Shown here in pieces: positions 43,158-51,573 of a stretch of DNA of 64,000 nt. The stretch's first letter is position 1. Every line of letters begins with the position of its first letter. The notes under the pieces were generated by a model that worked only from the letters and a program-made list of their open reading frames with translations, did no database searches and was not told the DNA's origin. The DNA is taken from assembly GCA_963771985.1 (NCBI GenBank), contig CAVYVO010000010.1:310001-374000 (forward strand), given 5' to 3'. This stretch comes from Trebonia sp963771985 (GTDB lineage: Bacteria; Actinomycetota; Actinomycetes; Streptosporangiales; Streptosporangiaceae). The position numbers and the translations under genes were made by a program.

Positions 43158-43579
43158 TGGCCTGCCTCTGGCTCGGGTTCGGGCGGTCGCGGGCAGCTGG
43201 CGGCGCCGGGTCCGGTCAGGTGCTCGGGGTAGCGGTAGTCGTGTGCGCCGATGGGCCCGGAGACTCGCATGTAGGTTTCGTGCTGTCCGCGGAGGCGGGC
43301 GACGTACAGGTCATCCGGTTCGGCATGGTTAGCTTCAGCGCGTGCCGCTGATTCGCCCGCGAGCGGCCGCATCGTCGCGGCCAGCTCCCGCAGGTTCCCG
43401 GGTGCGTCCGGCGTGGCGCCGATCTTGTCGGCCCACGCGAGGACCTGCGCCGCCCGGTCCCGCTCACCCTCATAGGCCGCAGTGCGGCGCCAGTCACGTT
43501 CGGCACGCGCGTCCGGGTGGTCGGACAGCAGCCACTCATAGAACCGGTCATCCGCGCTGACCTCGTAGCCGCCGCTCAT
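43154..43579 (-). CDS. operon protein, 141 aa
   Basis: The ATG overlaps the stop of the GIY-YIG gene. A charged helical protein (RFYEWLLSDHPDARAERDW, RAAQVLAWADKIG, and DDLYVARLRGQHETYMRV) with the acidic tail PPEPEPEAGQ. No signal peptide or membrane segment. Not recognised; accessory to transfer by position. Confidence 0.6.
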   Translation of the reverse strand: MSGGYEVSADDRFYEWLLSDHPDARAERDWRRTAAYEGERDRAAQVLAWADKIGATPDAPGNLRELAATMRPLAGESAARAEANHAEPDDLYVARLRGQHETYMRVSGPIGAHDYRYPEHLTGPGAASCPRPPEPEPEAGQ

Positions 43580-44169
43580 GATCCGGCCTCCGGTTCTGCG
43601 AGTGCAGCCTCGGCTTGCGGTGCGGGTCCGGGTCCGGCCCATTTGGCTTGGAGCTGGTCGACGAGCGCCACGATTTCGGGAGTGAAGTGCTGCGCATCGG
43701 GGGCCGGGCGTGGCCCGGGTACGACGCGAGCCTCTTTGCGGCTGGCCGAGGCGGCGGCCGGCTGTGCTGACGTGTTTTCCGGGGCCTGGGAGAGGCCGAG
43801 CATGTCGAGCAGGAGCCCGCGTTCATGCTGGCTGGCACGGTCCCACCCGGCGCGGGCTAGTGCCTGTTCCTGGCTGAGTTCCCCGGCCTGGTAGCTCTCG
43901 ATGGCCTTGCATACTCCGCATCTGCGGGCTGCGCCGTGCTGCTTCAGCTGCCGCTCGCGGTCGGCTCCGCCGGGTTCGGTCTGGGCGAGGACCCAGGAGC
44001 CGCCGCGTTCCACCTGGACCTGGGTGAGGCGGGCGCCGCGGCCGAGAGCGTGATCGGTGAGCCGCTCAGGCAGGCGCTTCTCGTTTCGGGTGGAGCCGGT
44101 GTAGTGCTTGGCGTGGGCGATCGGCGGCCATAGGTGCAGGGTGTAGACGATGCCGCGGATCATTGTCAT
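43576..44169 (-). CDS. GIY-YIG-type nuclease-like protein
   Basis: 197 residues. The N-terminus GIVYTLHLWPPIAHAKHYTG, followed by RLPERLTDHALGRGARLT, matches the GIY-YIG layout found in actinomycete mobile elements, in which the first strand is VYTLH and the second ends KHYTG. The C-terminal half carries a Cys pair (ARRCGVC) and ends in the acidic tail AEPEAGS. Such nucleases may process element DNA or a competing target. The catalytic Glu is not certain by eye. Confidence 0.65.
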   Translation of the reverse strand: MTMIRGIVYTLHLWPPIAHAKHYTGSTRNEKRLPERLTDHALGRGARLTQVQVERGGSWVLAQTEPGGADRERQLKQHGAARRCGVCKAIESYQAGELSQEQALARAGWDRASQHERGLLLDMLGLSQAPENTSAQPAAASASRKEARVVPGPRPAPDAQHFTPEIVALVDQLQAKWAGPGPAPQAEAALAEPEAGS

Positions 44170-45110
44170 GGCCGCTTGTCTTCCGGCCGGGTCCTCAGCC
44201 GCAGGTGCGGCAGGCGCCCGGCGGCGCGCTCGGTGTCAGCGATCGACCGCCCGGATGGGTAGTCCTTCGGGGCGATCCCGGACCAGGGCAATGGAGTCGT
44301 GCTCGCCGCGGCGTTGATGAGCCTTTCTTCGGGCACCTCCCCCCAATAAGGGCTGTCGCCGCGCCAGGTCCGCTCGCCGGTATCGATGGTGATCTCGACG
44401 GGGACGCCGGGGCAGGTCCGTGCGGCCTCGGTGAGCACGGCCGCCTGCCGCGCCTGGCCGTAGATGCGAGGGTCGTCCTCGTACTGCAGGTCATCGAGGG
44501 CGGCTTCCCGGTCGCACAGCACGTCGTGCGCTGCCTCATCCGCGGCGGACCGGGGCACGGTGACGATGGTGCCCGGCCGGTACAGTTGATCGGTCTCAGC
44601 CTGAGGTGCGGGGATATCGAAGACATCGGCCCAGTCAGGTGCGCCGGGGTCGAGCGCGCTCCACCTCCGGTCCTCGCCCAGGCGGTACCGCCACAGGTGC
44701 CGGTCCTGCTGTTCTGCGAGGACCTGGCGGGAGTCCTCGTACAGGTCGGCGTAGCCCAAGTCGGCCAGGATCTCTGCGGGCCGCAGTACCACACGAATGG
44801 GTTCGGAGCGGTGCTCCATCAGATGCGCGGAATCGTGGCCGACGGTCGATTCGAGCAGGCTGCGCACCGCGTCGGCCTCCCACGACCCGGGCCGCCCCTC
44901 TAGGGCCCTGTCCACGCTGCCAACGTTCGCAGCGGCGCCAGCGAGGGCCAGGGTGACGAACTCGGCCCAGTCGGCCGGTTCCGTCTGGAGGGGGTGAGGC
45001 TTCCACCCGCCATCCTCGGCTCGCGTCAGCACCGGCCGCCGCAGCCGCGCCGCCTCGGTCAGGACCCGGACCGCGTCCGCCAGGACCTCGTCCCAGCCGC
45101 CGCCGGTCAC
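44166..45110 (-). CDS. hypothetical transfer-operon protein, 314 aa
   Basis: The GTG at 45110 overlaps the Xis-like stop (GTGA), chosen over an ATG at 45140 for that coupling. An acidic, soluble protein without a recognised domain. Marked segments are LESTVGHDSAHLMEHRSEPI, AEILADLGYADLYEDSRQVL and WRGDSPYWGEVPEERL. It may be an element-specific adaptor; no homologue is recalled with known function. Confidence 0.6.
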   Translation of the reverse strand: MTGGGWDEVLADAVRVLTEAARLRRPVLTRAEDGGWKPHPLQTEPADWAEFVTLALAGAAANVGSVDRALEGRPGSWEADAVRSLLESTVGHDSAHLMEHRSEPIRVVLRPAEILADLGYADLYEDSRQVLAEQQDRHLWRYRLGEDRRWSALDPGAPDWADVFDIPAPQAETDQLYRPGTIVTVPRSAADEAAHDVLCDREAALDDLQYEDDPRIYGQARQAAVLTEAARTCPGVPVEITIDTGERTWRGDSPYWGEVPEERLINAAASTTPLPWSGIAPKDYPSGRSIADTERAAGRLPHLRLRTRPEDKRP

Positions 45111-45481
45111 CGCGCCGCTCCCGCCATGCGGTCCCGCCATCGCTCAGCGAACGCGGCCAGATCGGCCGTGTCCATGCCGCTGGCGGCGAAATCGTCCGCG
45201 AACCGGCGCGGGAAACGGCGGGTGGTCTGCCGGGCTCCCCGGCACACCACTGTGTGCGGCAGTACGCCGGCGATGGCCAGCCGCCGCACCGTCTCCCGCG
45301 AGACCCCCAGCCGCCGGGCGAACTCGCCCGCGGTCAGGAAATCCGCGGCGTCTTCAGCGCCCTCAGGCAGCGACCGCGGCGGCGGGTTCAGCACCGCCAC
45401 GACGGCCCTAGCTAGCGCCTCCAGCAAGCCCGGTGGCACCGGCTCCTCGTTCAACGAAGCGGTCACCTGCTGATCGGTCAC
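45107..45481 (-). CDS. excisionase-like helix-turn-helix protein
   Basis: 124 residues with a MerR/Xis-type winged helix: FLTAGEFARRLGVSRETVRR, then AIAGVLPHTVV and RRFPRRFADDFAA. The GTG start follows GGGAGGAG by eight bases. It is the first gene of the leftward operon, just behind the promoter and operator at 45573-45630. It may direct excision together with the integrase, or regulate the operon. Confidence 0.78.
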   Translation of the reverse strand: MTDQQVTASLNEEPVPPGLLEALARAVVAVLNPPPRSLPEGAEDAADFLTAGEFARRLGVSRETVRRLAIAGVLPHTVVCRGARQTTRRFPRRFADDFAASGMDTADLAAFAERWRDRMAGAAR

Positions 45482-45572
45482 AGGCTGACTCCTCCCGTAC
45501 TCCTGGGAGGCCTAGCCGGGTGCCACATCCGGAGCGCTGGTGGCTCCGAGCCGACCTCACCACTGCTCTGTC

Positions 45573-45592
45573 TCCTCTAGTCGCCTAGAGGA
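45573..45592. promoter_or_regulatory. operator TCCTCTAG-N4-CTAGAGGA of the transfer operon
   Basis: Perfect 8-bp dyad just downstream of the -10 box of the promoter below. A further half-site, CTCCTCTA, overlaps the -10 region. Position suits repression by the adjacent GntR protein, as KorSA represses in related elements. Confidence 0.65.
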
Positions 45593-45601
45593 CTTATAAC
45601 A

Positions 45602-45630
45602 TGTATAGAGGAGTTGGTGGGGTCGGTCAA
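45602..45630 (-). promoter_or_regulatory. sigma70-like promoter of the transfer operon
   Basis: On the minus strand TTGACC (45630-45625), a 17-bp spacer, then TATACA (45607-45602). It drives the operon that starts at 45481. The dyad at 45573-45592 would block it. Confidence 0.65.
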
Positions 45631-45639
45631 GGCAAACCG

Positions 45640-46422
45640 TTAGTGCGCGGGCAACTCGTAGTTCAGCACGTACGCATCAGCGGACATGATCGTGTCGCAG
45701 ACCTCAACAGCGCGGCCCTGGACGTCGTATGCGGTGCGGATGAGCCGGAACACGGGTACGCCCGGCATCAGTGCCAGCAGCCTCACTTCGGCCTCGGTAG
45801 GCATCCTTGCAGTGACTTCCTCGGTGAACCGTTCCAATGTGTGGCCCAGTTCTTCCAGGCGGGCATAGATGCCGCCCGGGCCAGGGTTCGGGTCCGCGAT
45901 TGGGGTTCCCCGCGTTATGTCCGCCGGGAGATATGATGTGGCGGTTTCGACCGGCGTTCCGTCGAGGGAATATCGCCTGCTACGAACGATTACAGGCCCA
46001 GTATGGTCGAGGCGCTCGCTTATTTCGGGTGGCGGGTCCATTTCGCTGACGCGGATCAAGTCGACGTCAGGTTGCGCACCGGACTGTTCAGATTCGGCAA
46101 GGAATGCCGCCTTGCCTTCCTTACGATGGCGACGCGCGAAACGATCGGACGCCAGCCTCCGGACGGGCGGTTTTCTGCGCACATATACTCCGCGACCGTG
46201 TTCCGCGCGGGTTAGGCCTTCGGTCTCGAGAAGCTGCAACGCGTTCCTGACAGTCATGCGGGCGACACCATAGTGGTCCATCAGCGCGGCCTCGGATGGA
46301 AGCCGGGCGCCTTCGCTCAGCCGGCCGTCCCGTATCGCCGTCCGTAGTTGGTCGGCGATCTGCCGGAACACGGCCCTGTCACTGGCCGGGTCCACAGCTA
46401 GGCCATCGAGCACGCTGCTCAA
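45640..46422 (-). CDS. GntR-family repressor (HutC/UTRA type)
   Basis: 260 residues: an N-terminal GntR winged helix (VFRQIADQLRTAIRDGRLS, LPSEAALMDHYGVARMTVRN) and a C-terminal UTRA ligand domain (PVIVRSRRYSLDGTPVETAT onward). The TTG at 46422 follows GGGAGGGAG by six bases and begins near the fold, so it was chosen over longer starts. It is divergent from the NUDIX gene and lies next to the transfer-operon promoter. KorSA of pSAM2, a GntR repressor of transfer, is the natural model. Confidence 0.88.
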   Translation of the reverse strand: MSSVLDGLAVDPASDRAVFRQIADQLRTAIRDGRLSEGARLPSEAALMDHYGVARMTVRNALQLLETEGLTRAEHGRGVYVRRKPPVRRLASDRFARRHRKEGKAAFLAESEQSGAQPDVDLIRVSEMDPPPEISERLDHTGPVIVRSRRYSLDGTPVETATSYLPADITRGTPIADPNPGPGGIYARLEELGHTLERFTEEVTARMPTEAEVRLLALMPGVPVFRLIRTAYDVQGRAVEVCDTIMSADAYVLNYELPAH

Positions 46423-46516
46423 ATGAGGCTCCCTCCCGCGGTAGCCCGGCACCCAGCTTGTCTGGACGTCTAGTACTGTCAAGGGTACTCTCAGCGCCCT
46501 GATTGGAGTTACGAAG

Positions 46517-46972
46517 GTGACCGGTGAGGACATGCGCCACTCGGTGAGCGTCGCCGGCGTCGTGATCGACGAGGACGCCCGCGCACTGGTCATACAGCGG
46601 CGGGATAACGCCCACTGGGAACCGCCAGGTGGCATTCTTGAACGAGACGAGACGATAACTGAAGGCCTGGTTCGTGAAGTCAGGGAAGAGACAGGACTCA
46701 TTGTTGAGCCTATTGCACTGACGGGTGTCTACAAGAACATGAGCCGGGGAATAGTTGCTCTTGTGTTCAGATGTCGCGCCGTAGGCGGCACTCTGACGGA
46801 GAACCCGGAAGTTGACGGGTTTCGGTGGGTGCGGGAATCCGACGTCAACGCAATAATGTCAGAAGCCTACGCGGTTCGTGTTCTCGATGCCTACCGGTCG
46901 GGTGGCGCACCGTCCATCCGGGACCACGATGGCGTCCGGCTGATTGCCTCCGGGGGAAAGTCGTTAACTTAG
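46517..46972 (+). CDS. NUDIX hydrolase (Pif-like)
   Basis: 151 residues with a complete Nudix box: GGILERDETITEGLVREV followed by REETGLIV (G-x5-E-x7-REV-x-EE-x-GL). A GTG at 46517 lies just before MRHSVSV. In pSAM2 the transfer-immunity protein Pif has a Nudix motif and stands by the GntR repressor; this pair has the same layout. Its stop overlaps the convergent integrase stop by four bases. The substrate is unknown. Confidence 0.9.
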   Translation: MTGEDMRHSVSVAGVVIDEDARALVIQRRDNAHWEPPGGILERDETITEGLVREVREETGLIVEPIALTGVYKNMSRGIVALVFRCRAVGGTLTENPEVDGFRWVRESDVNAIMSEAYAVRVLDAYRSGGAPSIRDHDGVRLIASGGKSLT

Positions 46973-48525
46973 TCGACCGCTCGCAGCCCGGTAGCTGTGG
47001 TGAGCTGTGCCAGGTAGGCGGCGGCACGGCGGTCGACCTCCGACACCGGGTCAGCGTAGTGCTTGAGGGTGGTGGCGCCGCCGCCGGAGTGGCCGAGCCG
47101 GGCAGCGGTGTTGCCCAGGTCGAACCCGGCGGCGAGGAGCTGGCTGGCGGTGTAGTGGCGCAGGGCCTTGATGTTGAGCTGGACTCCAGCCGCGTCGGCC
47201 AGGTCCGCGACGCGGTGGGATGCCCAGTCGGGGTTCCACGGTTGCGTATTCGCGGGGTGGTTGGAGAACAGGTAGGCGGACGGCGCGAGTTTCACCCCGG
47301 TGTCCAGGAGCGCGGCTGCGACTGCGTCGAGGTGTTCTCGGATGAGAGCGCACGTCACCGGGTCGATCGCCGGATACCTGTCCTGATGGGTCTTGGTGTC
47401 CTTGCGGATCTTCTTACCGCCTTTGACCACGTAGTTGAACGCGACGTGCAGCCAGCCGTTGTCCAGGTCGATGTCACGGATCTGCACCCCGCACAGCTCA
47501 CCGCGGCGCACGCCGGTGATCGCGGCCAGCCACACGTACAGCGCGATGGCGGGCTTACCGACGCTACGGGCGTGCTCGATCACAGCGACCACGGCGCCCG
47601 GGGGAGTGGCGGGAATCTTCTTCTTCGTCACGGTGGGCGGTTTCGCAGACTCGGCTGGGTTGAAGTCGACCCATTCCCAGCGCTGGGCAGCTTCGAACGC
47701 GCCCGACAGGATGGCGTGGATGCCGTGGATGGTGCTGGGTTTCATCGGGTGGCAGGCATGCGGCTGGCAGCCAGACAGGGTGCAGTCGTGGCCCGGTCGC
47801 GACCGGGCGGACCGGTATCGCGAGGCGGGGTTACTTTCCGCGGGCGTGTCCCCTGCAACCTGGGTAGTGCGGCCGTGGCGGATGACCAGCAGCCCCTCGT
47901 CTGCGAGCACGAGGAACGCGTGCTGGATAGTGCCTGGCTTCAATCCCTGGAGCCGGGCGAGTTCGGCTACTGAGGGGAGGTCGTCACCAGGGACGAGCGC
48001 GCCGCAGGTGATAGCTTCGCGGAGCTTGCCGGCCGCCTGCTGCCATCCTGTCCCAGGGCTGGCCGGGCCGGGTCTCAGGTCGGGGACGTGGCGGTGCTCG
48101 GTGAACGGCTTGCCGGCGCAGGCCAGCTCGCCGCACTTCTGGAGGCGCGCGTAGAGGTTGTCCAGCAGCGGGCCGCGGACCTTGCGCACTTCCTTGATCC
48201 CGAGCGCAGGCTTGATGGTGCGGCGGATGTAACCGAGGTTGGCTTCCTCTGTGGAGACATCCCACCCGGCGACGGGGACGTACGCGTCGAGCAGCTCGGC
48301 GACGGTGACGCCCGAGTCTGGGTTCCGTCCTGCCCGCGCGAGCTCGAGCAGCTTGCCAAGTTCGATCTGCGCCTCTACCTCGGTTTTGCGGGTCTTCCGG
48401 AACCGGATCTCGCGGCCGGTCAACGGGTCCTTGCCCGCGTACACCTTGGCACGCCACGATCCGCTCGGCAGTTGCTCTATGTGACCGGAAGGGGCATGCG
48501 TCATGGCGGCAGGGTACATCGCCAT
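46969..48525 (-). CDS. tyrosine integrase with an inserted GntR-type helix-turn-helix
   Basis: About 518 residues. An N-terminal arm-binding part (GSWRAKVYAGKDPLTGREIR) and SAM-like core-binding domain are followed by a GntR-type winged helix (AAGKLREAITCGALVPGDDL, LARLQGLKPGTIQHAFLVLA), then a Cys/His stretch and the catalytic domain. Catalytic landmarks are Arg in TGVRRGELCG, the ALRHYTASQLL box and the Tyr in TLKHYADP. It sits beside tRNA-Lys, whose 3' end is the att site. The exact start is uncertain (48525 or 48504). The enzyme would insert and excise the element. Confidence 0.9.
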   Translation of the reverse strand: MAMYPAAMTHAPSGHIEQLPSGSWRAKVYAGKDPLTGREIRFRKTRKTEVEAQIELGKLLELARAGRNPDSGVTVAELLDAYVPVAGWDVSTEEANLGYIRRTIKPALGIKEVRKVRGPLLDNLYARLQKCGELACAGKPFTEHRHVPDLRPGPASPGTGWQQAAGKLREAITCGALVPGDDLPSVAELARLQGLKPGTIQHAFLVLADEGLLVIRHGRTTQVAGDTPAESNPASRYRSARSRPGHDCTLSGCQPHACHPMKPSTIHGIHAILSGAFEAAQRWEWVDFNPAESAKPPTVTKKKIPATPPGAVVAVIEHARSVGKPAIALYVWLAAITGVRRGELCGVQIRDIDLDNGWLHVAFNYVVKGGKKIRKDTKTHQDRYPAIDPVTCALIREHLDAVAAALLDTGVKLAPSAYLFSNHPANTQPWNPDWASHRVADLADAAGVQLNIKALRHYTASQLLAAGFDLGNTAARLGHSGGGATTLKHYADPVSEVDRRAAAYLAQLTTATGLRAVD

Positions 48526-48584
48526 ACCGACATCGGTCCACGAACCGGTCCACGAGACAAGTGTGGAGTATCCTGAAACCGCAG

Positions 48585-48627
48585 GTGGGGCGCCAGGGGG
48601 TCGAACCCTGAACCAACGGATTAAAAG
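48585..48627 (+). repeat. right att site within tRNA-Lys
   Basis: 43 bases identical to 18344-18386. This copy lies inside the complete tRNA gene next to the integrase. Confidence 0.93.
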
Positions 48628-48657
48628 TCCGCTGCTCTGCCATTGAGCTAGCACCCC
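48586..48657 (-). tRNA. tRNA-Lys(UUU)
   Basis: A complete cloverleaf: acceptor GGGGTGC/GCGCCCC, D-arm GCTC/GAGC, anticodon stem GCGGA/TCCGT with loop CTTTTAA (anticodon TTT), T-arm CAGGG-TTCGACC-CCCTG. CCA is not encoded. Confidence 0.95.
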
Positions 48658-48760
48658 GCAACGCCGCGCCGCCAGAGTCAGCCTCTACCGAGGAAGACCC
48701 CAGGGAAGACCCTGAGGAAGACCCTGTCCGCACGACGCTCCGAACGAAGCGTACCGAAAC

Positions 48761-49921
48761 TCAGCGGTAAGCCGATATTCCGGTGAGGGCGTTTCCCAGC
48801 GCGAGCGCGTGGATCTCCTCGGTCCCCTCGTACGTGATCACAGCCTCCAGGTTGTTCGCGTGCCTGATCACCGGGTACTCGAGCGTCACGCCGTTGGCCG
48901 CGAGGATGGTCCGGGCCTGCCGTGCGATGTCGATGGCGGTCCTGGCATTGGCCATCTTCCCCGCGCTCACCTGGACCGGCGTCAGGGTGCCGGCCTCCTT
49001 CAGCCGCCCGAGGTGCAGCGCGAGCAACTGGGCCTGGTACAGCGACACCGCCATCCATGCCAGCTTGGACTGCGTGAGCTGGAACCCGGCTATCGGCTTG
49101 CCGAACTGTGTCCGCGTGGTCGCGTAGGAGACCGCGCTCTCCAGGCACGCTCGCGCCGCACCGGTCACTCCCCACGCGATCCCGAACCGCGCCTCGGTGA
49201 GGCACGACAGCGGTCCCCGCAGCCCCGTGACCCCGGGCAGCACCGCGGACGACGGCAGCCGGACCGAGTCCAAGTGCAGTTCCGAGGTGATGGACGCGCG
49301 CAGCGCCATCTTCTTGTGAATGTCGCGTGCGGTGAAGCCGCGTGTCCCGCGGGGCACGAGGAAACCCCGGATTCCTGACTCAGTCGACGCCCACACGACG
49401 GCGATGTCCGCGATGGACCCGTTGGTGATCCACATCTTGGTGCCGTTGAGCACCCAGTCCGACCCATCCCGCGCCGCGTGGGTCCGCATCGAGCCCGGAT
49501 CCGAGCCATGATCCGGCTCGGTAAGCCCGAAACAGCCGATGGCGGAGCCATTGGCCATCGCCGGGAGCCACTGCTCCTTCTGCTCGTCGCTGCCGTATTT
49601 CCAGATGGGAAACATGGCGAGCGAGCCCTGCACGGACGCCGCGCTGCGCAGCCCGGAATCGGCCGCTTCCAGTTCCCGGCAGGCGACCCCGTACGCGGTC
49701 GGGCCGGTGCCCGCGCATCCGTAGCCCGTTAGGTGCATGCCGAACAGGCCGAGCTTGCCGAGCTCGGTGAGGACCGGCCGGGGCAGCATCCCGGCCTCGA
49801 ACCAGTCGCCGATTTCAGGGATTACCTGGTCGGTTACGAAGGCGCGCACGGTGTCGCGGATGAGCCGCTCCTCGTCGCCAAGCTGGTCGTCTATGCGTAG
49901 CAGGTCCGTCTCGGTCGTCAT
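48761..49921 (-). CDS. acyl-CoA dehydrogenase, glutaryl-CoA dehydrogenase type
   Basis: 386 residues. Typical blocks: CFGLTEPDHGSDPGSM, WVLNGTKMWITNGS, TRTQFGKPIAGFQLTQ and the active-site segment TYEGTEEIHALALGNALTG, where the Glu in YEGT is the expected catalytic base. Among ACADs this arrangement matches glutaryl-CoA dehydrogenase, which turns glutaryl-CoA into crotonyl-CoA with FAD in lysine/tryptophan breakdown. The ATG at 49921 was chosen because GGAGCCGGC precedes it; 49948 is an alternative. It belongs to the chromosome beside the element. Confidence 0.9.
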   Translation of the reverse strand: MTTETDLLRIDDQLGDEERLIRDTVRAFVTDQVIPEIGDWFEAGMLPRPVLTELGKLGLFGMHLTGYGCAGTGPTAYGVACRELEAADSGLRSAASVQGSLAMFPIWKYGSDEQKEQWLPAMANGSAIGCFGLTEPDHGSDPGSMRTHAARDGSDWVLNGTKMWITNGSIADIAVVWASTESGIRGFLVPRGTRGFTARDIHKKMALRASITSELHLDSVRLPSSAVLPGVTGLRGPLSCLTEARFGIAWGVTGAARACLESAVSYATTRTQFGKPIAGFQLTQSKLAWMAVSLYQAQLLALHLGRLKEAGTLTPVQVSAGKMANARTAIDIARQARTILAANGVTLEYPVIRHANNLEAVITYEGTEEIHALALGNALTGISAYR

Positions 49922-50010
49922 GCCGGCTCCAATCGCTCTCTTACCCATCAGGGTATTAACAGGGGAATTCCTGATGACAGGGCCTCCGTCGGCTAGGCAT
50001 GATCATTGAC

Positions 50011-50262
50011 ATGACCGAACACAATGGCAACGGGAACAAGCGGCTGCTCCGGATCCGGCAGAGCCGGCTCGTCGCCGGAGTCTGCACCGGGCTCGCCGCG
50101 TACTTCGGGGTGGATGTGAACCTCGTCCGGCTCGCGTTCGGGGTGCTCACCGTCTTCTACGGGCTCGGCATCCTCCTGTACCTGATCGCGTGGGCGATCC
50201 TGCCCGAAGAGGGCGAGGACAGCTCGATCTTGGAGTCGCTCATCAACAAGCGCCGGTCGTAA
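50011..50262 (+). CDS. PspC-domain membrane protein
   Basis: 83 residues. The PspC domain is seen in RLVAGVCTGLAAYFGVDVNL followed by a transmembrane helix (YGLGILLYLIAWAILP). Such small proteins take part in envelope-stress signalling. An ATG at 49999 is also possible. The ribosome-binding site is weak for both starts. Confidence 0.85.
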   Translation: MTEHNGNGNKRLLRIRQSRLVAGVCTGLAAYFGVDVNLVRLAFGVLTVFYGLGILLYLIAWAILPEEGEDSSILESLINKRRS

Positions 50263-50269
50263 CCGCACG

Positions 50270-50956
50270 CGGTCAGGGCCGCTGCTCGGCGACGACTTTC
50301 CGCGCAGACCCGACTGCGCCACGCCGAAGGCGCGGCTCCGCGCCCGAGGTTCGAGCGACCTCACGAACGCCGGCGCCGCGACAAGCTGGAACGCACCCCC
50401 ATCCCCCGCGATCAGCCACAGGAGCAGCACAACGACGAGTGGCGGCTGCCATGCGCTGTCAATGAGCGGGGCGCCTGACGCCATGGCGAGCCAGCCCCAG
50501 CCCACGATCCGGAGCTGCGCCGAGGGCGCCGCGAACCGCTGGAGGAGGACACCGCCGACGACCGTGCCAAGCGGCACGGCGGCCATCAGCAGACCGACGG
50601 TGACCTCCGTGCCGCCCAGCGAACGCCCGGACGGGGCGGCAAGACCCTCCAGAAGGATGTAAACCCGGCCAGCCACCCGAACAGCAGCAGCGTCCGCAGC
50701 TGCCTGTGGTCCGCTGCGGTGCTGGCCGGCTCCTGACTGCAGTCATAAGGATAAAAGCGGATATTCCGAACGAAAGGGCGTCAATCCCTTGCGTCCGGTA
50801 GCTGCCTACCTGGGCGAACTGGTCACCGGCGAAGGACAGCACTTGGACTATCCACAGCCAGCGGAACTCGAGTACCGCGAAGACCTCCCGATATGAAGCC
50901 CGCTGCTCCCGAGGGCGACGATGACGCTCAGCCTCCAAGGTCGGTTGGCGCGTCAT
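50270..50956 (-). pseudogene. MFS transporter remnant
   Basis: The N-terminal part (YREVFAVLEFRWLWIVQVLSFAGDQFAQVG) and a later part (VGLLMAAVPLGTVVGGVLLQRF, then SLEPRARSRAFGVAQSGL) belong to a major-facilitator transporter but lie in different frames, with material missing between. The C-terminal half is absent. It is convergent with the PspC gene. Confidence 0.65.
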
Positions 50957-51228
50957 GGGGCCACATCGCCCTCGCCTCCACCATGCCGCACAGGACCCCG
51001 CCCCCGCTTTGAGCGCTCAGTAATCAGAATATCGCTTAACGCGTCGGATCGAGTCAGTCTTTCCAAGCGGTATCGTCTTCTTGGAAGCGTGAAGCACGGT
51101 CCCGAGCGCCGCGGAGGATCTTGTTTCGCGGGAATGACCGTAACGCTTTGGTGGTTGCGCCGTCTGTCCTCTATGCTGTGTCAGTCCCCGACGGCGGACT
51201 GATGCAGCTACGACGGTGCCCCGTCGAA
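50957..51228. other. non-coding stretch before the tRNA cluster
   Basis: No supported gene. It probably contains the promoter of the tRNA cluster. Confidence 0.4.
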
Positions 51229-51301
51229 GCCCCCATCGTCTAGTGGCCTAGGACACCGCCCTTTCAAGGCGGCGGCACGGGTTCGAATCCCGTTGGGGGC
51301 A
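51229..51301 (+). tRNA. tRNA-Glu(UUC)
   Basis: 73 bases, acceptor GCCCCCA/TGGGGGC, anticodon loop CTTTCAA (anticodon TTC), T-loop TTCGAAT. CCA is not encoded. Confidence 0.95.
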
Positions 51302-51331
51302 CATCGTCGGCTAGAGTCGGCGGTAGCAGAT

Positions 51332-51406
51332 GGTCCTGTAGAGCAGCGTGGAGTGCTCGCCACCCTGTCAAGGTGGAGGTCGCGGGTTCAAATCCCGTCA
51401 GGACCG
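51332..51406 (+). tRNA. tRNA-Asp(GUC)
   Basis: Acceptor GGTCCTG/CAGGACC, anticodon loop CTGTCAA (anticodon GTC), T-arm GCGGG-TTCAAAT-CCCGT. Discriminator G, as expected for Asp. Confidence 0.94.
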
Positions 51407-51436
51407 CTGAGGTTGCGCCTAGCGCTACGTCACAAA

Positions 51437-51513
51437 GGTCAGGTAGCTCAGTCGGTATGAGCGTCCGCCTGAAAAGCGGAAGGTCGACAGTTCGATCCTG
51501 TCCCTGACCACCA
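51437..51513 (+). tRNA. tRNA-Phe(GAA)
   Basis: Acceptor GGTCAGG/CCTGACC, anticodon loop CTGAAAA (anticodon GAA), encoded CCA end. An integrase gene begins 61 bp downstream, so its 3' end is the likely att site of the second element. Confidence 0.94.
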
Positions 51514-51573
51514 TTCTGATGCGGCTTGAGCAGCCCTCTTACCTGCACTGACAGCAGGAAGAGAGGGATTCCC

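Larger units (their letters stand above)
18344..48627. mobile_element. 30-kb integrative (mobilizable) element in tRNA-Lys
   Basis: The element lies between perfect 43-bp direct repeats that are the 3' part of tRNA-Lys(UUU). It holds an integrase gene next to the intact tRNA, a NUDIX gene, GntR repressor, Xis-like gene, a long transfer operon, a MobF relaxase and ~13 kb of cargo. A relaxase and a VirD4-type coupling ATPase are present, but no VirB4-like ATPase was found, so mobilization by another system is likelier than self-transfer. Confidence 0.88.
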
